Assembly: GCF_026153295.1 (NCBI RefSeq)
Contig: NZ_CP110615.1
Coordinates: 124,001 to 188,000, forward strand
Source: Rhodococcus antarcticus
GTDB lineage: Bacteria; Actinomycetota; Actinomycetes; Mycobacteriales; Mycobacteriaceae
Direction: 5' to 3'
DNA length: 64,000 nt
Shown: positions 52,740 to 62,734 of the stretch, piece after piece
Position numbering within the stretch: the stretch's first letter is position 1
Layout of the letters: each line of letters starts with the position of its first letter
Program-made: the position numbers and the translations under genes
The notes under the pieces: generated by a model
Seen by the model: the letters and a program-made list of their open reading frames with translations, nothing else
What the model was told of the DNA's origin: nothing
Databases searched by the model: none

Positions 52740-53435
52740 GTGAGCACCGTGCTGGTCCCCCGCGTGCTGGTGGTGGACGACGACGCGGACGTCCGCACCT
52801 CCCTGGAGCGGGCCCTGCGGCTGTCCGGGTTCGCCGTCACCACCGCCGGCGACGGGGCGCAGGCACTGCGGGCGGTGGCCGCGGACCCGCCGGACTGCCT
52901 GGTCCTGGACGTCACGATGCCGCGGATGGACGGTGTGGCCGTGGTGACCGCCCTGCGGGCGCTGGGCCACGACGTGCCCGTCTGCCTGCTCAGCGCCCGG
53001 TCCACCGTGGACGACCGCGTGGCGGGTCTCGAGGCGGGGGCGGACGACTACCTGGTGAAGCCGTTCGCCCTCGCCGAGCTGGTGGCGCGGCTGCGGGCCC
53101 TGCTGCGCCGCCCGGCCACCCCGCCGCCCGGGGAGCCACCGGTGCTGGTGGTGGGCCCGCTCGCCCTGGACCACGCCCGGCGCAGCGTCCGGCTGCACGG
53201 CACCGTCGTGGAGCTCACCAAGCGTGAGCACGAGCTGCTGACGGTGCTCGCCCGGCACGCGACGGTGGTGCTGACCCGGCAGCGGCTGCTCGAGGAGGTG
53301 TGGGGCTACGACTTCGCCGTGGACACGAACGTGGTGGACGTGTTCGTCGGGTACCTGCGCCGCAAGCTCGAGGCCGACGGGACCCCGCGCCTGGTGCACA
53401 CCGTGCGCGGGGTCGGGTTCGTGCTCCGCCCGTGA
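52740..53435 (+). CDS. OmpR-family response regulator (PrrA/MprA-like)
   Basis: Predicted 231-aa regulator. The receiver domain has the acidic pocket [10 protein letters not shown], the phospho-acceptor in [13 protein letters not shown] (about D60) and Lys in DDYLVKPFA. The winged helix (about 140-230) shows [17 protein letters not shown] and [19 protein letters not shown] start. It overlaps the kinase gene (GTGA). The pair resembles PrrAB/MprAB of mycobacteria; the target genes are unknown. Confidence 0.88.
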   Translation: MSTVLVPRVLVVDDDADVRTSLERALRLSGFAVTTAGDGAQALRAVAADPPDCLVLDVTMPRMDGVAVVTALRALGHDVPVCLLSARSTVDDRVAGLEAGADDYLVKPFALAELVARLRALLRRPATPPPGEPPVLVVGPLALDHARRSVRLHGTVVELTKREHELLTVLARHATVVLTRQRLLEEVWGYDFAVDTNVVDVFVGYLRRKLEADGTPRLVHTVRGVGFVLRP

Positions 53436-54712
53436 GCCGCGCACCCTCGTTGCGCACCCGGGTCGCCGTGGCCGCCGCGCTGGGCACCACCGTGGTGGTG
53501 CTCCTGGTGGGCGCGCTCGCCTCGGTCCTGCTCAGCCGCGACCAGCACGACCAGCTCGACCGCCGGCTGTCCACCGTCGCGGAGGTGCTCGACCCGGGCA
53601 GCAGCGCCCCGCGGGGGTGGGCGGTGACCGTTCGGGGCCCGGACGGCACCGTGACCGGTCTGCGCGGTCCCGAGCTGCCCCCGGCCGCCACGGGGTACGC
53701 GACCGTGGACGTGGGCTCGCGGACCTACCGGGTGCTTACCACCGCCTCCGGCTCGGCCGTGCTGTCGGTGGCGGCGCCCACCGCGGCCACCCGGGCGGCG
53801 GTCGGGCAGCTGCGCCGGGTGGTGCTGGGGGTCGGTGCTGCCGCCGTCGCGCTGGCGGGGGCGCTGGGGTGGCTGTTCGCCGGCCGTGCGGTGCGACCGC
53901 TGCACCGGCTGGCCGCGGCCGCCCGCGCGGTCGGTGACGGCGGGACGGGCGCGCCCGAGCGGCTCGAGGCCGGCGGGGCGCGGGAGACCGAGGCGCTGGC
54001 CACCGAGATCAACCACATGCTCGCGCGGCTGCACGAGGCGCAGGAACGCACCCGGGCCGCCCTGGAGACCGCCCGGGAGTTCGCGGCCACCGCCCAGCAC
54101 GAGCTCCGCACGCCGCTGACCGCGCTGCGCACCGACCTCGAGGTGCTCGGGCTCGAGCCCGACGAGCAGGAGCGCCGGCAGGTCGTGGCCGACCTGCTGC
54201 GCAGCCAGGCCCGGGTGCAGGACACGCTCACCGCGCTGGGTCAGCTGGCCTCGGGTGAGCTCGGCGGGGGGAGCGGCCGCACGGACGTCGACGTGACCGA
54301 GCTGCTGCACCGGGTGGCGGAGCAGGCGCGTCGGACCGCGCCCGGAGTGGCCGTGGACGTCCTCGACGGTCCGCCGGTGCTCGTGCCGGGGTGGCCGGCC
54401 GGTCTGCGGCTGGCGGTGGACAACCTCGTGCTCAACGCCGTGCGGCACGGACCGGCCACCCGGGTGCTGCTCGCGGTCACGCGGGAGGGCAGCCGGGTGT
54501 CGGTCACGGTGGACGACGACGGCGCCGGGGTGCCGGTGGGCGAGCGCGAGGCCGTGTTCGCGCGGTTCGCGAGGGCCGAGGGGACCACCGGGCCCGGTTC
54601 GGGGCTCGGGCTCGCGCTGGTGGCGCAGCAGGCGGCCCTGCACGGCGGGAGCGCCCGCCTCGAGCAGGGCGTCTGGGGCGGGGTTCGGGCGGTGCTGGAG
54701 GTGGCGGGCTGA
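53432..54712 (+). CDS. Sensor histidine kinase (PrrB/MprB-like)
   Basis: Predicted 426-aa membrane kinase. Two membrane helices (about 10-30 and 130-152) flank a short extracytoplasmic domain of about 95 residues. HAMP ([20 protein letters not shown]), H-box [18 protein letters not shown] (His about 227), N-box [10 protein letters not shown], and DDDGAGVP and [12 protein letters not shown] follow in order. GTG start overlaps the response regulator stop. It converges on phoU with only 10 bp between stops. Confidence 0.88.
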   Translation: MSRAPSLRTRVAVAAALGTTVVVLLVGALASVLLSRDQHDQLDRRLSTVAEVLDPGSSAPRGWAVTVRGPDGTVTGLRGPELPPAATGYATVDVGSRTYRVLTTASGSAVLSVAAPTAATRAAVGQLRRVVLGVGAAAVALAGALGWLFAGRAVRPLHRLAAAARAVGDGGTGAPERLEAGGARETEALATEINHMLARLHEAQERTRAALETAREFAATAQHELRTPLTALRTDLEVLGLEPDEQERRQVVADLLRSQARVQDTLTALGQLASGELGGGSGRTDVDVTELLHRVAEQARRTAPGVAVDVLDGPPVLVPGWPAGLRLAVDNLVLNAVRHGPATRVLLAVTREGSRVSVTVDDDGAGVPVGEREAVFARFARAEGTTGPGSGLGLALVAQQAALHGGSARLEQGVWGGVRAVLEVAG

Positions 54713-54722
54713 GCGGCCTGGT

Positions 54723-55409
54723 TCAGACCCCGGTGGGGGTGACGCCGGTCAGCTCCGGGGTGCCGGGCTCCGGCAGCTTCCCGGTGACGAGGAAGACGAC
54801 GCGCCGGGCCACCTCGACGGCGTGGTCGGCGTAGCGCTCGTAGAACCGGCCCAGCAGCGTCATGTCGACGGCCGCGGCCACGCCGTGCGGCCAGTCGCTG
54901 TCCATCATCACGCTGAACAGGTGCTTGTGCAGGTCGTCCATCGGCTCGTCGCCGGTCTCCAGCGCAGCGGCCTCGTCGAGGTCGCGGCTGAGCAGGACCT
55001 CGCGCGTCCTGGCCGCCTGGGTCACGGCGACCTTGCCCATCTCGGCGAAGTAGCCGCGCACGTCCTCCGGCAGCACGTGCGCGGGGTGGCGACGGCGGGC
55101 GATCTTCGCGACGTGCAGGGCGAGCTGGCCCATCCGCTCGACGTCGGCGACGATGTGGATCCCGCTGACCACGATGCGGAGGTCGCCGGCCACGGGTGAC
55201 TGCAGGGCGAGGAGGGCGAAGGCCTTCTCCTCGCACTGGAGGCGCATGTCGTCGATCCGGTCGTTCTCCCCGATGACCTGCTCGGCGAGGGCGAGATCGG
55301 CCTGCAGCAGCGCCTGCGTGGCCCGTTGCATGGCCACCTCGGCGAGACCGCACATGGCGGCGAGCTCGCCGGTGAGGTCACTGAGCTGTTCTGTGTAGGC
55401 GACGCGCAT
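54723..55409 (-). CDS. phoU: Phosphate-signalling protein PhoU
   Basis: Predicted 228-aa protein of two PhoU three-helix repeats. The characteristic motifs [20 protein letters not shown] (about 48-67) and [20 protein letters not shown] then [15 protein letters not shown] (about 163-205) carry the E/D residues that bind metal clusters. It links Pst transport to the phosphate two-component system and acts as a negative regulator. ATG start. It corresponds to phoY2 (Rv0821c) and lies about 2.6 kb from pstB on the opposite strand. Confidence 0.93.
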   Translation of the reverse strand: MRVAYTEQLSDLTGELAAMCGLAEVAMQRATQALLQADLALAEQVIGENDRIDDMRLQCEEKAFALLALQSPVAGDLRIVVSGIHIVADVERMGQLALHVAKIARRRHPAHVLPEDVRGYFAEMGKVAVTQAARTREVLLSRDLDEAAALETGDEPMDDLHKHLFSVMMDSDWPHGVAAAVDMTLLGRFYERYADHAVEVARRVVFLVTGKLPEPGTPELTGVTPTGV

Positions 55410-55483
55410 GGGGTGAGGATACGGCGCCCACGTGGACGGGCACCGGACGAGGCCGTTAACGCACGGTGAACGACGGGGGCCCG

Positions 55484-57547
55484 TCAGGTGCAGGTGGCGT
55501 CGCCGCCGTTGACCACGGCGAGGTTGCCGGGCAGCGGGGCGACGGGGCTGGTCGCGGCGGCGCCCGAGGCGGGCAGCGGGGATCCGGCGGCCGTCGGGGC
55601 GGTGGTGGTGCCCCGGACGTCGGAGCCGAGCACGAGCTCGACGCTGGTGCCGAGCCCGGGGGTGGGCTCCAGCGTCGCACCGGGCACGGCCGAGGCGAGC
55701 GTGCGGGCTGCGGCCTCGGCCCCCGCGGAGTAGCGGACGGTGGTGGTGGCGGGGGCGGTGGTGGCGGGGATGGCGTCGCCCAGGCTCGAGGCCCGGAGGC
55801 CGTACGCGGTGAGCTCGTCGGCCACCGCGGCGGCGAGGCCCTTGGTGGTGGTGGCGTTGCGAACGACGAAGGACACGTCCGCCGGGGCCAGCGCGGCCAG
55901 CGACGGTGGCGCCACGGTGGTGGTGGGTGCACCCGTGGTGCTGGGGGCCGCGGCCTCCCCGGGCAGCGGCACACCCTCCCGGATGTCCTGGAACAGGGCC
56001 GCGTTGGCGGCGTCGAGCAGCACCTCGTTGCCTGACGAGTTCGCCTCGCCCGTGGTGGGGGCGGTGATGAAGGTGACGCGACCGGGCTCCAGACCCTGCA
56101 GGGACTGACCGAGGGTGAGCAGGTCCTGGACGCCGATGCCCTCGCCGAAGGTGCTCGAGGTCACGGCGTCGACCAGGCGCTTCAGCTTGCCCACGTTGAG
56201 CAGCGTGTTGGTGCTCAACGAGGCCCGCAGCAGCGACGAGAGGAAGCGCTGCTGGCGCTGGATCCGGCCGTAGTCGCTGGTCGGGTCACCGACGACGTGC
56301 CGTGCGCGGACGTAGTTCAGGGCCTGCTGGCCGTCGATTCTCTGGGTGCCGGCCTGGCCCAGCACCGTGCCGAGCAAGGAGTCCTCGAGCGGCTTCTCCG
56401 TGCAGACCTGCACCCCCCCGACCGCGTCGACCATGGACTGGAAGCCGGCGAAGTCGACCCCGACGAAGTGGTTGACGTTCAGCCCGGACAGCTGCTGCAC
56501 CATCTTGGTGATGCACTTCGGCCCGCCCTCGAAGTACGCCTCGTTGAGCTTGACGCCCTGCTGCGGGGGGACGACCTCGGTCGTGTACGTCGCCGTGTCG
56601 TTGTCCCAGCGGTTGCACGCGGGGAGGTCCACCTGCAGGTCGCGCGGGAAGGAGACGATCACCACGCGACTGCGGTCGGCCGGGATGTGGGCGAGCATCG
56701 TGGTGTCCGAGCGCGCTCCGGCGACCTGGCTCTCGGTGCCGGCGCCGATCTCGCCGCTGGCCCCGGCCCGGCTGTCGGACCCCACGAGCAGGAAGTTCTC
56801 GTCCCCGAGCTGCTTCTCCGGCTGCTGGATGGCCGTGGACCCCTGGTCGAGCGACTGCACGGTCTGCACGTTGGCGTCGAAGTAGCGCAGCAGCGACCAG
56901 GCGGTGCCGGTGACGCCGAAGACGAGGACGGCGACCAGGGCCACCGCTGCCCGGCCGGCGAGCGCGGTGCGGCGCTGACGGCGGGACTTCTTGGCCTGCA
57001 GGCGGGTGGGGACGGCCTCGGCGGCGGGCTCGGGCTCCGACCCGGACAGCGGGACGAAGCGTCCCGCTGCGACCCGGACCGGCGCGGTGCGGGCCGGTGG
57101 GGCTGCACGGGGCGGGGTGCGGACGACCGGGGCGGGCGGGGTGCGGACGACCGGGGCGGGCGGGGTGCCACCGAGCGGGGCGTGCTCGTCGACCACCGCG
57201 GGCAGGACGGTGGTGTCGTCGTCCGAGCTCGGGCGGGGCGCCGGGGTGCTGGTGCCCGGGTTGGTCGTGCCGGGGGTGGGCTGGTCGCCGGTGCGCCGCC
57301 GCCCGCCCGCCCGGTGGCCGATGCGGCGCAGCAGGTCGGCCACGCTCACCTGTTCCCCGTGGTCGGGGTCGCGGCTGCGGCGCGAGGCGTCGTCCTCGGC
57401 GCCGGCGGGTGCCCCGGCCGCGGTGGTGTCGTCGGCACGGGGTGGGGCGGGTGGGGTGACGGCCCACGGGCGCTCCCACGGCGCGGACGCGCGGGAGTCG
57501 TCGGGGCGGGGCTGGTCGGGGGACCCGGTGGGCTCGTCGTCGCTCAC
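55484..57547 (-). CDS. LCP (LytR-CpsA-Psr) family cell-wall ligase with LytR_C domain
   Basis: Predicted 687-aa membrane enzyme. A long disordered cytoplasmic N-terminus (1-195) is rich in Pro and contains a tandem TPPAPVVR repeat. One helix lies at about 197-219. The LCP catalytic domain (about 245-445) has [36 protein letters not shown] and [20 protein letters not shown], with the Arg and Asp that bind polyprenyl phosphate. A C-terminal LytR_C domain (about 545-650) and a Thr/Pro-rich tail follow. It would join arabinogalactan or a similar polymer to peptidoglycan. GTG start after GGAGG. Equivalent to Rv0822c. Confidence 0.92.
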   Translation of the reverse strand: MSDDEPTGSPDQPRPDDSRASAPWERPWAVTPPAPPRADDTTAAGAPAGAEDDASRRSRDPDHGEQVSVADLLRRIGHRAGGRRRTGDQPTPGTTNPGTSTPAPRPSSDDDTTVLPAVVDEHAPLGGTPPAPVVRTPPAPVVRTPPRAAPPARTAPVRVAAGRFVPLSGSEPEPAAEAVPTRLQAKKSRRQRRTALAGRAAVALVAVLVFGVTGTAWSLLRYFDANVQTVQSLDQGSTAIQQPEKQLGDENFLLVGSDSRAGASGEIGAGTESQVAGARSDTTMLAHIPADRSRVVIVSFPRDLQVDLPACNRWDNDTATYTTEVVPPQQGVKLNEAYFEGGPKCITKMVQQLSGLNVNHFVGVDFAGFQSMVDAVGGVQVCTEKPLEDSLLGTVLGQAGTQRIDGQQALNYVRARHVVGDPTSDYGRIQRQQRFLSSLLRASLSTNTLLNVGKLKRLVDAVTSSTFGEGIGVQDLLTLGQSLQGLEPGRVTFITAPTTGEANSSGNEVLLDAANAALFQDIREGVPLPGEAAAPSTTGAPTTTVAPPSLAALAPADVSFVVRNATTTKGLAAAVADELTAYGLRASSLGDAIPATTAPATTTVRYSAGAEAAARTLASAVPGATLEPTPGLGTSVELVLGSDVRGTTTAPTAAGSPLPASGAAATSPVAPLPGNLAVVNGGDATCT

Positions 57548-57611
57548 CGAACACCTCCGCCGTCTCGACCGTCGTCGTCGGACGCACGCCAGAGCACGAC
57601 CTCCGACGATG

Positions 57612-58136
57612 CTACGGACTTCGGCACTCCTCGGCTGCGGCGTGATCGACGTCGCGCACGACACGGCGGTGGGCGGCGGCCCCGGCGAGCTGCACCGGTG
57701 AGTCGGTGGCCACGCTGAACGCCACGGCGTTGCAGCCGCTGCGCGTGGCCGCGTGGAGCCGGCTGCTCACCGTCACCCGGAGACCCGGGGTCAGCCGTGA
57801 CCAGTCCTCGCCCTCGATCCGGTGGCGGGCCCGCACCCGCAGCGCCACCGCCTGCTCCGGTGCCGCGCCCGGCAGCACCAGGACGAACTCCTCGCCGCCG
57901 TACCGGGCGCAGAACGAGCGCGGCGGCAGGTCGGTCTGCAGCAGCTCGACCACCCGCCGCAGCACCTGGTCGCCCATCGCGTGCCCGAAGCGGTCGTTGA
58001 CCTGCTTGGACAGGTCCAGGTCGACGAGCGCGACGCACGTCTTCGCCGTCGGGCCGTCGGGGTCCTGCTCGTGCTGCTCGGTCAGCGAGCGCAGCGGATG
58101 GTCCAGGAATCGCCGGCCCTCCGACGTCCGCGACGA
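57612..58136 (-). pseudogene. N-terminally truncated GGDEF (diguanylate cyclase) remnant
   Basis: The open frame reads VALVDLDLSKQVNDRFGHAM then GD, and CARYGGEEFVLVLPG, which is a GGDEF domain with intact GGEEF and the first metal Asp. No ATG, GTG or TTG lies between the upstream in-frame stop (58137-58139) and the conserved region, so the domain lacks a proper start and any sensory part. The C-terminal end after LRVTVSSRL also departs from the family. Read as a decayed cyclase; a frameshift or a start downstream giving a partial protein is possible. The rest of the 57548-58269 gap is empty. Confidence 0.65.
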
Positions 58137-58269
58137 TCACCCGTCCGGGCCGGGAGGTCACGCACGGGCGAGCTCGTACCGCCCGGTGTGCACCGACGGG
58201 GGTGGCGTCCACCCCGGCGGGTGCGTGTCCTGCTGGGCCCCGCTCGCTGGGCGCGTCCGCCGCCGAGGC

Positions 58270-59472
58270 TCAGCCGCCCGAGGTGAGCACGTCCGCGCCG
58301 TGCGGGACGGTGGCGTCCTGCGGGTCGTCGAGCCAACCCTCCGGCAGCGCGACGGTGCCCGGGGAGCCCTGACGACCTCGGGGTCCCTCGGCGTCGGCCG
58401 GGAACGGCACGTCGGCGTCGAGCCGGGCCAGCAGCGCGTCGAGGTCGTCCAGGGTGGACACCAGGGCGAAGCCCTGGCGCAGCTCGGAGCCGATGGGGAA
58501 GCCGCGCAGGTACCAGGCCATGTGCTTGCGCAGGTCGCGCAGCCCCTTGTCGGGGCCGTGGTGCGCGGCCAGGAGCTCGGCGTGCCGGCGCAGGACCACG
58601 GCCACCTCGCCCAGGGTGGGGGGGACCGGGGCCGGGGTGCCGCCCAGGGCGGCCGCGAGCTCGGCGAACAGCCACGGCCGGCCCAGGCACCCGCGCCCCA
58701 CGACCACTCCGTCGCACCCGGTCCGAGCCATCATCGCCACGGCGTCGGCGGCGTCGAAGACGTCCCCGTTGCCCAGCACGGGGATGTCGGTGACGTGCTC
58801 CTTGAGCCGGGCGATCTGCGACCAGTCCGCGGTGCCGGAGTAGCGCTGGGCGGCCGTGCGGGCGTGCAGCGCCACGGCGGAGACGCCTTCCGCCGCAGCG
58901 ATCCGGCCGGCATCGAGGAACGTGTGGTGCTCGGCGTCGATGCCCACCCGCATCTTCACCGTGACGGGCAGGGCCCCCGCGTTCTGCACCGCGGCCCGCA
59001 CGATGCGGGTGAACAGCTCCCGCTTGTACGGCAGCGCCGCGCCACCACCCTTGCGGGTCACCTTGGGCACGGGGCAGCCGAAGTTCATGTCGACGTGGTC
59101 GGCGAGGTCCTCCTCGACGATCATGCGCACCGCGCGAGCCGTGGTCTCCGGGTCCACCGTGTACAGCTGCAGCGAGCGGGGCGACTCGTCGGGCGCGAAG
59201 GTCGTCATGTGCAGGGTGTCCGGGTGGCGCTCGACCAGGGCGCGGGCGGTGACCATCTCGCAGACGTACAGCCCGGCGGCGTCCTGGCCCGTGCGTGCCG
59301 TCTCCTGCTCGCGGCACAGCTGGCGGAACGCGACGTTGGTGATCCCGGCCATCGGGGCGAGCACCACGGGGCTGCGCAGGGTCAGCGGGCCGATGCGCAG
59401 CGGGCCCGGACGGGACGGGGCCGAGGGGGACGGGGCCGAGCGCGGCGTCGGCTCGGCGAGGGTGGTGGTCAC
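58270..59472 (-). CDS. dus: tRNA-dihydrouridine synthase (DusB-like)
   Basis: Predicted 400-aa FMN enzyme reducing uridine in tRNA D-loops. The N-terminal LVLAPMAGITNVAFR-type motif (SPVVLAPMAGITNVAFRQLC), MNFGCPVPKVTRKGGGAAL with the catalytic Cys (about 124), VKMRVGID and VLGNGDVF, then GVVVGRGCLGRPWLF, follow in TIM-barrel order, with a helical RNA-binding C-terminal domain. The GTG at 59472 is the first plausible start. Equivalent to Rv0823c. Confidence 0.92.
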   Translation of the reverse strand: MTTTLAEPTPRSAPSPSAPSRPGPLRIGPLTLRSPVVLAPMAGITNVAFRQLCREQETARTGQDAAGLYVCEMVTARALVERHPDTLHMTTFAPDESPRSLQLYTVDPETTARAVRMIVEEDLADHVDMNFGCPVPKVTRKGGGAALPYKRELFTRIVRAAVQNAGALPVTVKMRVGIDAEHHTFLDAGRIAAAEGVSAVALHARTAAQRYSGTADWSQIARLKEHVTDIPVLGNGDVFDAADAVAMMARTGCDGVVVGRGCLGRPWLFAELAAALGGTPAPVPPTLGEVAVVLRRHAELLAAHHGPDKGLRDLRKHMAWYLRGFPIGSELRQGFALVSTLDDLDALLARLDADVPFPADAEGPRGRQGSPGTVALPEGWLDDPQDATVPHGADVLTSGG

Positions 59473-59668
59473 GGGACCCCATTGTGCCCCGCCGCTCTCC
59501 TGCGGGTAGCTGAGAATGCAACGACCATGGCTACGTGCTCTCCGGGGACGGGACCGTGGGGGGCGAGCGCCGCCCGGTGTCCTCGGGACTTCCAGGCGGG
59601 CCGCCTCGGTGCGGTGCCGGCCGAGCACCTGGCGCACGCCGGCTCCGGGAACCTCCGTGGGCGCTGAG

Positions 59669-60493
59669 CTACTCCGCGATCCCCCGACCGAGCAGCAGGA
59701 CGGTGACGAAGGTCCGGTAGAGCCGCAGGGGGTCGTCGTCGACCAGGGCGGCGCTGCACCCGCCGGTCCGCTCGACCCCGCGCACCCAGGTGGCCATCTC
59801 GGCCAGGTCCGCGTTGCGGAAGGTGATGTCCAGGCGGGCGGGCAGGTCGAACGCCGGCGGTCGCGCCTGGGCCAGGCCCCGCAGCGCCGCCTCGGCCTCG
59901 GCGGCGATCAGCTCGCAGGCGTCGTGCGGGTGCAGGCTGTCGGCCGCGAACCGGGACACCGCCGTCTTCACCACCGCCGTGCGGATCCCGGGCAGCACCG
60001 CCCGGGACTCGGCCGCGGTCACGTCGTCGCCGGTGACCAGCACCACCGGGACCCCGTGGGCCTGGGCGACGAGGGCGTTGATGCCGGCCTCTCCGACCGG
60101 CGTCCCGTTGAGCCGCACCTCGGCGATGGCCCGGGGGCTGTAGGTGTGGCTGAGCACCGACGACGGCCCGCCCATCGACCCGTGGTAGCTGACCAGGAGC
60201 ACGGCGTCGAAGCTCGGGTCGAGCCCCTGCATCATGTAGAGCGGCTTGTGGCGGCCGGAGAGGTACCTAGCCCGTCCGGCGAGCAGCTCGGGACGCAGGT
60301 TCTGCATCACCGAGTGCGAGTCGTTGACCAGCACCTCCGTGGCGCCGCCGGTCACGGCGCCGGTGATCGCCGCGTTCACCTCAGCCTGCAGCAGCGCGAC
60401 GCCGTGCTCGTAGCCGGGGTTGCCGGCCTGGCACTGCGTCCAGTCGACGATGCCGGCGGTGCCCTCCATGTCCGAGGACAGGAACACCTTCAC
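59669..60493 (-). CDS. M55-family metallopeptidase (DppA-like D-aminopeptidase)
   Basis: Predicted 274-aa zinc peptidase. VFLSSDMEGTAGIV at the start supplies the metal-binding Asp and Glu (about 8-11), with VNDSHSVMQN and VSYHGSMGG carrying the His ligands and SHTYSPRAIAEVRLNG following. Family members release D-amino acids from peptides, such as peptidoglycan fragments. The GTG at 60493 places the start directly before the conserved KVFLSSDMEG; an upstream in-frame GTG at 60523 adds ten unconserved residues. Confidence 0.85.
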   Translation of the reverse strand: MKVFLSSDMEGTAGIVDWTQCQAGNPGYEHGVALLQAEVNAAITGAVTGGATEVLVNDSHSVMQNLRPELLAGRARYLSGRHKPLYMMQGLDPSFDAVLLVSYHGSMGGPSSVLSHTYSPRAIAEVRLNGTPVGEAGINALVAQAHGVPVVLVTGDDVTAAESRAVLPGIRTAVVKTAVSRFAADSLHPHDACELIAAEAEAALRGLAQARPPAFDLPARLDITFRNADLAEMATWVRGVERTGGCSAALVDDDPLRLYRTFVTVLLLGRGIAE

Positions 60494-60524
60494 GACGTGA
60501 CCAACATGTCGTGACCCTCCCACG

Positions 60525-60563
60525 GGCGAGCCCCGCCGACCGGTCCGGTCGGCGGGGCTCGCC
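60525..60563. terminator. Very strong hairpin terminator
   Basis: A perfect 19-bp GC-rich stem with a nominal 1-nt loop (the inner CCGG-T-CCGG would open to form the loop). It lies between the OsmC gene and the M55 peptidase gene, both on the minus strand, so it most likely ends the OsmC transcript. Confidence 0.85.
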
Positions 60564-60577
60564 GGGTTAGGGGTGGT

Positions 60578-61021
60578 TCAGCTGACGAGCGCGGCGTCCA
60601 GGGTGATCTTGACGCCGGTGAGCGCCTTGGAGACCGGGCAGGACTCCTTGGCGTTCTGGGCGGCCTTGGCGAAGCCGTCGGCGTCGAGGCCCTCCACCTC
60701 GCCGCGAACGGTGATGGTGATGCCGGTGAGCTTGAAGCCGCCGTTGGCCTCGTCGGGTCCGAGGCCGACCTCGGCGGAGACCTCGAGGCTCTGCGGGGTG
60801 CCGCCGGCCTCGGCGATCACGGCGGAGAGCTGCATGGCGTAGCAGGCGGAGTGCGCCGCCGCGATGAGCTCCTCGGGGCTGGTGGTGCCCCCGGCCTCGT
60901 CAGCGGCGCGCTTGGGGAAGGACACGTCGTAGGTGCCGACCTTGGAGCTGGAGAGCTCGACCTGGCCGGAGCCGTCCTGGAGGCCGCCGTTCCAGGCGGT
61001 GCGGGCGGTACGAGTGGGCAT
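60578..61021 (-). CDS. OsmC-family peroxiredoxin-like protein
   Basis: Predicted 147-aa thiol peroxidase. The family features are TTSPEELIAAAHSACYAMQL with the first catalytic Cys (about C60) and NAKESCPVSKAL with the second (about C126). It reduces organic hydroperoxides. The ATG start follows GGAGCTCC. It is a single gene ended by the hairpin at 60525. It belongs to the classical OsmC subgroup by length and Cys spacing. Confidence 0.9.
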   Translation of the reverse strand: MPTRTARTAWNGGLQDGSGQVELSSSKVGTYDVSFPKRAADEAGGTTSPEELIAAAHSACYAMQLSAVIAEAGGTPQSLEVSAEVGLGPDEANGGFKLTGITITVRGEVEGLDADGFAKAAQNAKESCPVSKALTGVKITLDAALVS

Positions 61022-61153
61022 GGGGGAGCTCCTCTGCTGGTGGGTCGCGGCGCGGCGACCGGGGATGACGGTGCGAGCGCAGCCGACGGGTGCGTCCCGT
61101 CGGCTGCGACTATATCGCGCGCTACCGGTTGCGCGCCAGGGCCCGTCCGTCGA

Positions 61154-62203
61154 TCAGGGCCGCAGCAGCACCTTGACGGCGGTGCGCTCGTCCATGGCGC
61201 GGTAGCCCTCGGCGACGTCCTCCAGCGGCATCTGGCGGTCGAAGACCCGGCCGGGGTCGAGCGTCCCGTCGAGCACGTCCACCAGCAGCTCGTCGAGGTA
61301 GGCGCGCACCGGGGCGACACCACCGCCCACCGAGACGTTGCTGCTGAACAGCTGCCGGATGGGGAGCTCGGCCCCCCCGAGCGGCACCCCGACGTACCCG
61401 ACCCGCCCACCGGGCCGCACCGAGGCGAGCGCCTGCTGCATGGACTGCTCCGTGCCGACGCACTCCAGCACGCAGTCGGGGCCGATGCCGCCGAACAGCT
61501 CGTGCACGGCGGCGACGCCCTCCTCGCCCCGCTCGGCGACGATCCCGGTGGCGCCGAAGTCGGTGGCGATGGCCTGGCGGGACGCGTGCCGGGACATGAT
61601 CACGACCTGCTCGGCGCCGAGGCGGCGGGCGGCGAGCACGGCGGAGAGGCCGACGGCGCCGTCGCCCACGACCACGACGGTGCTCCCGGCGCGAACCCCG
61701 GCCGAGACGGCGGCGTGGTGCCCGGTGGACATGACGTCCGACAGCGCCAGCAGGCTCGGGACCATCGCGTCGTCAGGCACCTCGGGCGTGGCCACGAGGG
61801 TGCCGTCGGCCCACGGGACGCGCACCATCTCGCCCTGCGCACCGTCGACGAGGTTGCCGTCGGGGTCGGTGCCGCCCCAGGCGGAGCCGTGCAGGCACGA
61901 GGTGGTGATGCCGTTGCGGCAGTTGGCGCACGTGCCGTCGCTGACGACGAAGGGGGCGATGACGAACTGGCCCGGGCGCAGGGTGCGCACCTCGGGGCCC
62001 ACCTCGGTGACCAGGCCGACGAGCTCGTGCCCGATGCGCTTGGGCTCGGGGGTCTCGCGGACGCCGCGGTAGGGCCACAGGTCGGAGCCGCACACGCAGG
62101 CGGCCACGACCTGCACCAGGGCGTCGGTGGGTCGCAGGATGCTCGGGTCGGGGACGTCCTCGACGCGGATGTCACGGGGGCCGTGGATCAGGGTTGCTCG
62201 CAT
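61154..62203 (-). CDS. Zinc-dependent alcohol dehydrogenase (MDR superfamily)
   Basis: Predicted 349-aa NAD(P)-dependent dehydrogenase. CVCGSDLWPYRG (catalytic zinc Cys, about 37), GHELVGLVTEVG, and the structural zinc set GTCANCRNGITTSC (about 91-104) are present, then a Rossmann motif VVVVGDGAVGLSAV. The structural site shows CxxC plus one more Cys in view, slightly different in spacing from horse ADH. Substrate unknown. ATG start. Confidence 0.88.
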   Translation of the reverse strand: MRATLIHGPRDIRVEDVPDPSILRPTDALVQVVAACVCGSDLWPYRGVRETPEPKRIGHELVGLVTEVGPEVRTLRPGQFVIAPFVVSDGTCANCRNGITTSCLHGSAWGGTDPDGNLVDGAQGEMVRVPWADGTLVATPEVPDDAMVPSLLALSDVMSTGHHAAVSAGVRAGSTVVVVGDGAVGLSAVLAARRLGAEQVVIMSRHASRQAIATDFGATGIVAERGEEGVAAVHELFGGIGPDCVLECVGTEQSMQQALASVRPGGRVGYVGVPLGGAELPIRQLFSSNVSVGGGVAPVRAYLDELLVDVLDGTLDPGRVFDRQMPLEDVAEGYRAMDERTAVKVLLRP

Positions 62204-62246
62204 GCCCCCATGGTGGCCCCACCGCCGTGCCGCGGCCGCGCCAGGT

Positions 62247-62663
62247 TCAGCGGGAGAGCCGCCGGGCGAGCAGCCGCGCCGCCCCGCCGATGGCCCCGGC
62301 CAGCACCAGCTGCGCCCCGGGGAACAGCGGGCGGAACTCGATGGTCCAGGTGAGGACGGTGCCCGAGCCGCTGGCGCGCAGCAGGATCTCCCCGGTGTAG
62401 TCCCGTGCCGGCACGCCCGAGACGGCGGCGTAGGCCAGTCGCTGCCCGGGCTCGAACGCGGTGACCCGCTCGCGGATGGCGGGACCCACCGCGTGCAGCG
62501 CCCGCACCGCCCCGACCCCGTTGCGGTCGGGGGAGCCCGCCGTCTCCAGGACGACCGTGCGCACCGGGGGCAGCCAGGACGCCATGCCCTCGTGGTCGGA
62601 CACCACCGCCCAGGCCTGCTCGGGCGGGACGGGGACGGAGTGGGTGAAGGAGTACCGGCTCAT
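62247..62663 (-). CDS. SRPBCC (START/Bet v1-like) protein
   Basis: Predicted 138-aa protein of the polyketide-cyclase/dehydrase and lipid-transport fold. SVPVPPEQAWAVVSDHEGMASWLP opens the fold, with VGAVRALHAVGPAIRERV and GTVLTWTIEF strands typical of the family. These bind a hydrophobic ligand. The C-terminal residues RLLARRLSR are basic. ATG start. Unknown ligand. A 14-bp tandem repeat separates it from desA1. Confidence 0.82.
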   Translation of the reverse strand: MSRYSFTHSVPVPPEQAWAVVSDHEGMASWLPPVRTVVLETAGSPDRNGVGAVRALHAVGPAIRERVTAFEPGQRLAYAAVSGVPARDYTGEILLRASGSGTVLTWTIEFRPLFPGAQLVLAGAIGGAARLLARRLSR

Positions 62664-62678
62664 GGGCTGATGATGCCC

Positions 62679-62734
62679 GAGCCGCTAGCCCCGAGCCGCT
62701 AGCCCCGAGCCGCTGGCCCCGAGCCGCTAGCCCC
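62679..62734 (+). repeat. 14-bp tandem repeat, four units, at the desA1 3' end
   Basis: GAGCCGCTAGCCCC starts at 62679, 62693, 62707 and 62721; the third has TGG for TAG and the last ends CCGG. The final unit runs into the desA1 stop codon (62727-62729), so part of the coding end is made of the repeat. It lies between desA1 and the upstream SRPBCC gene start. Confidence 0.85.
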
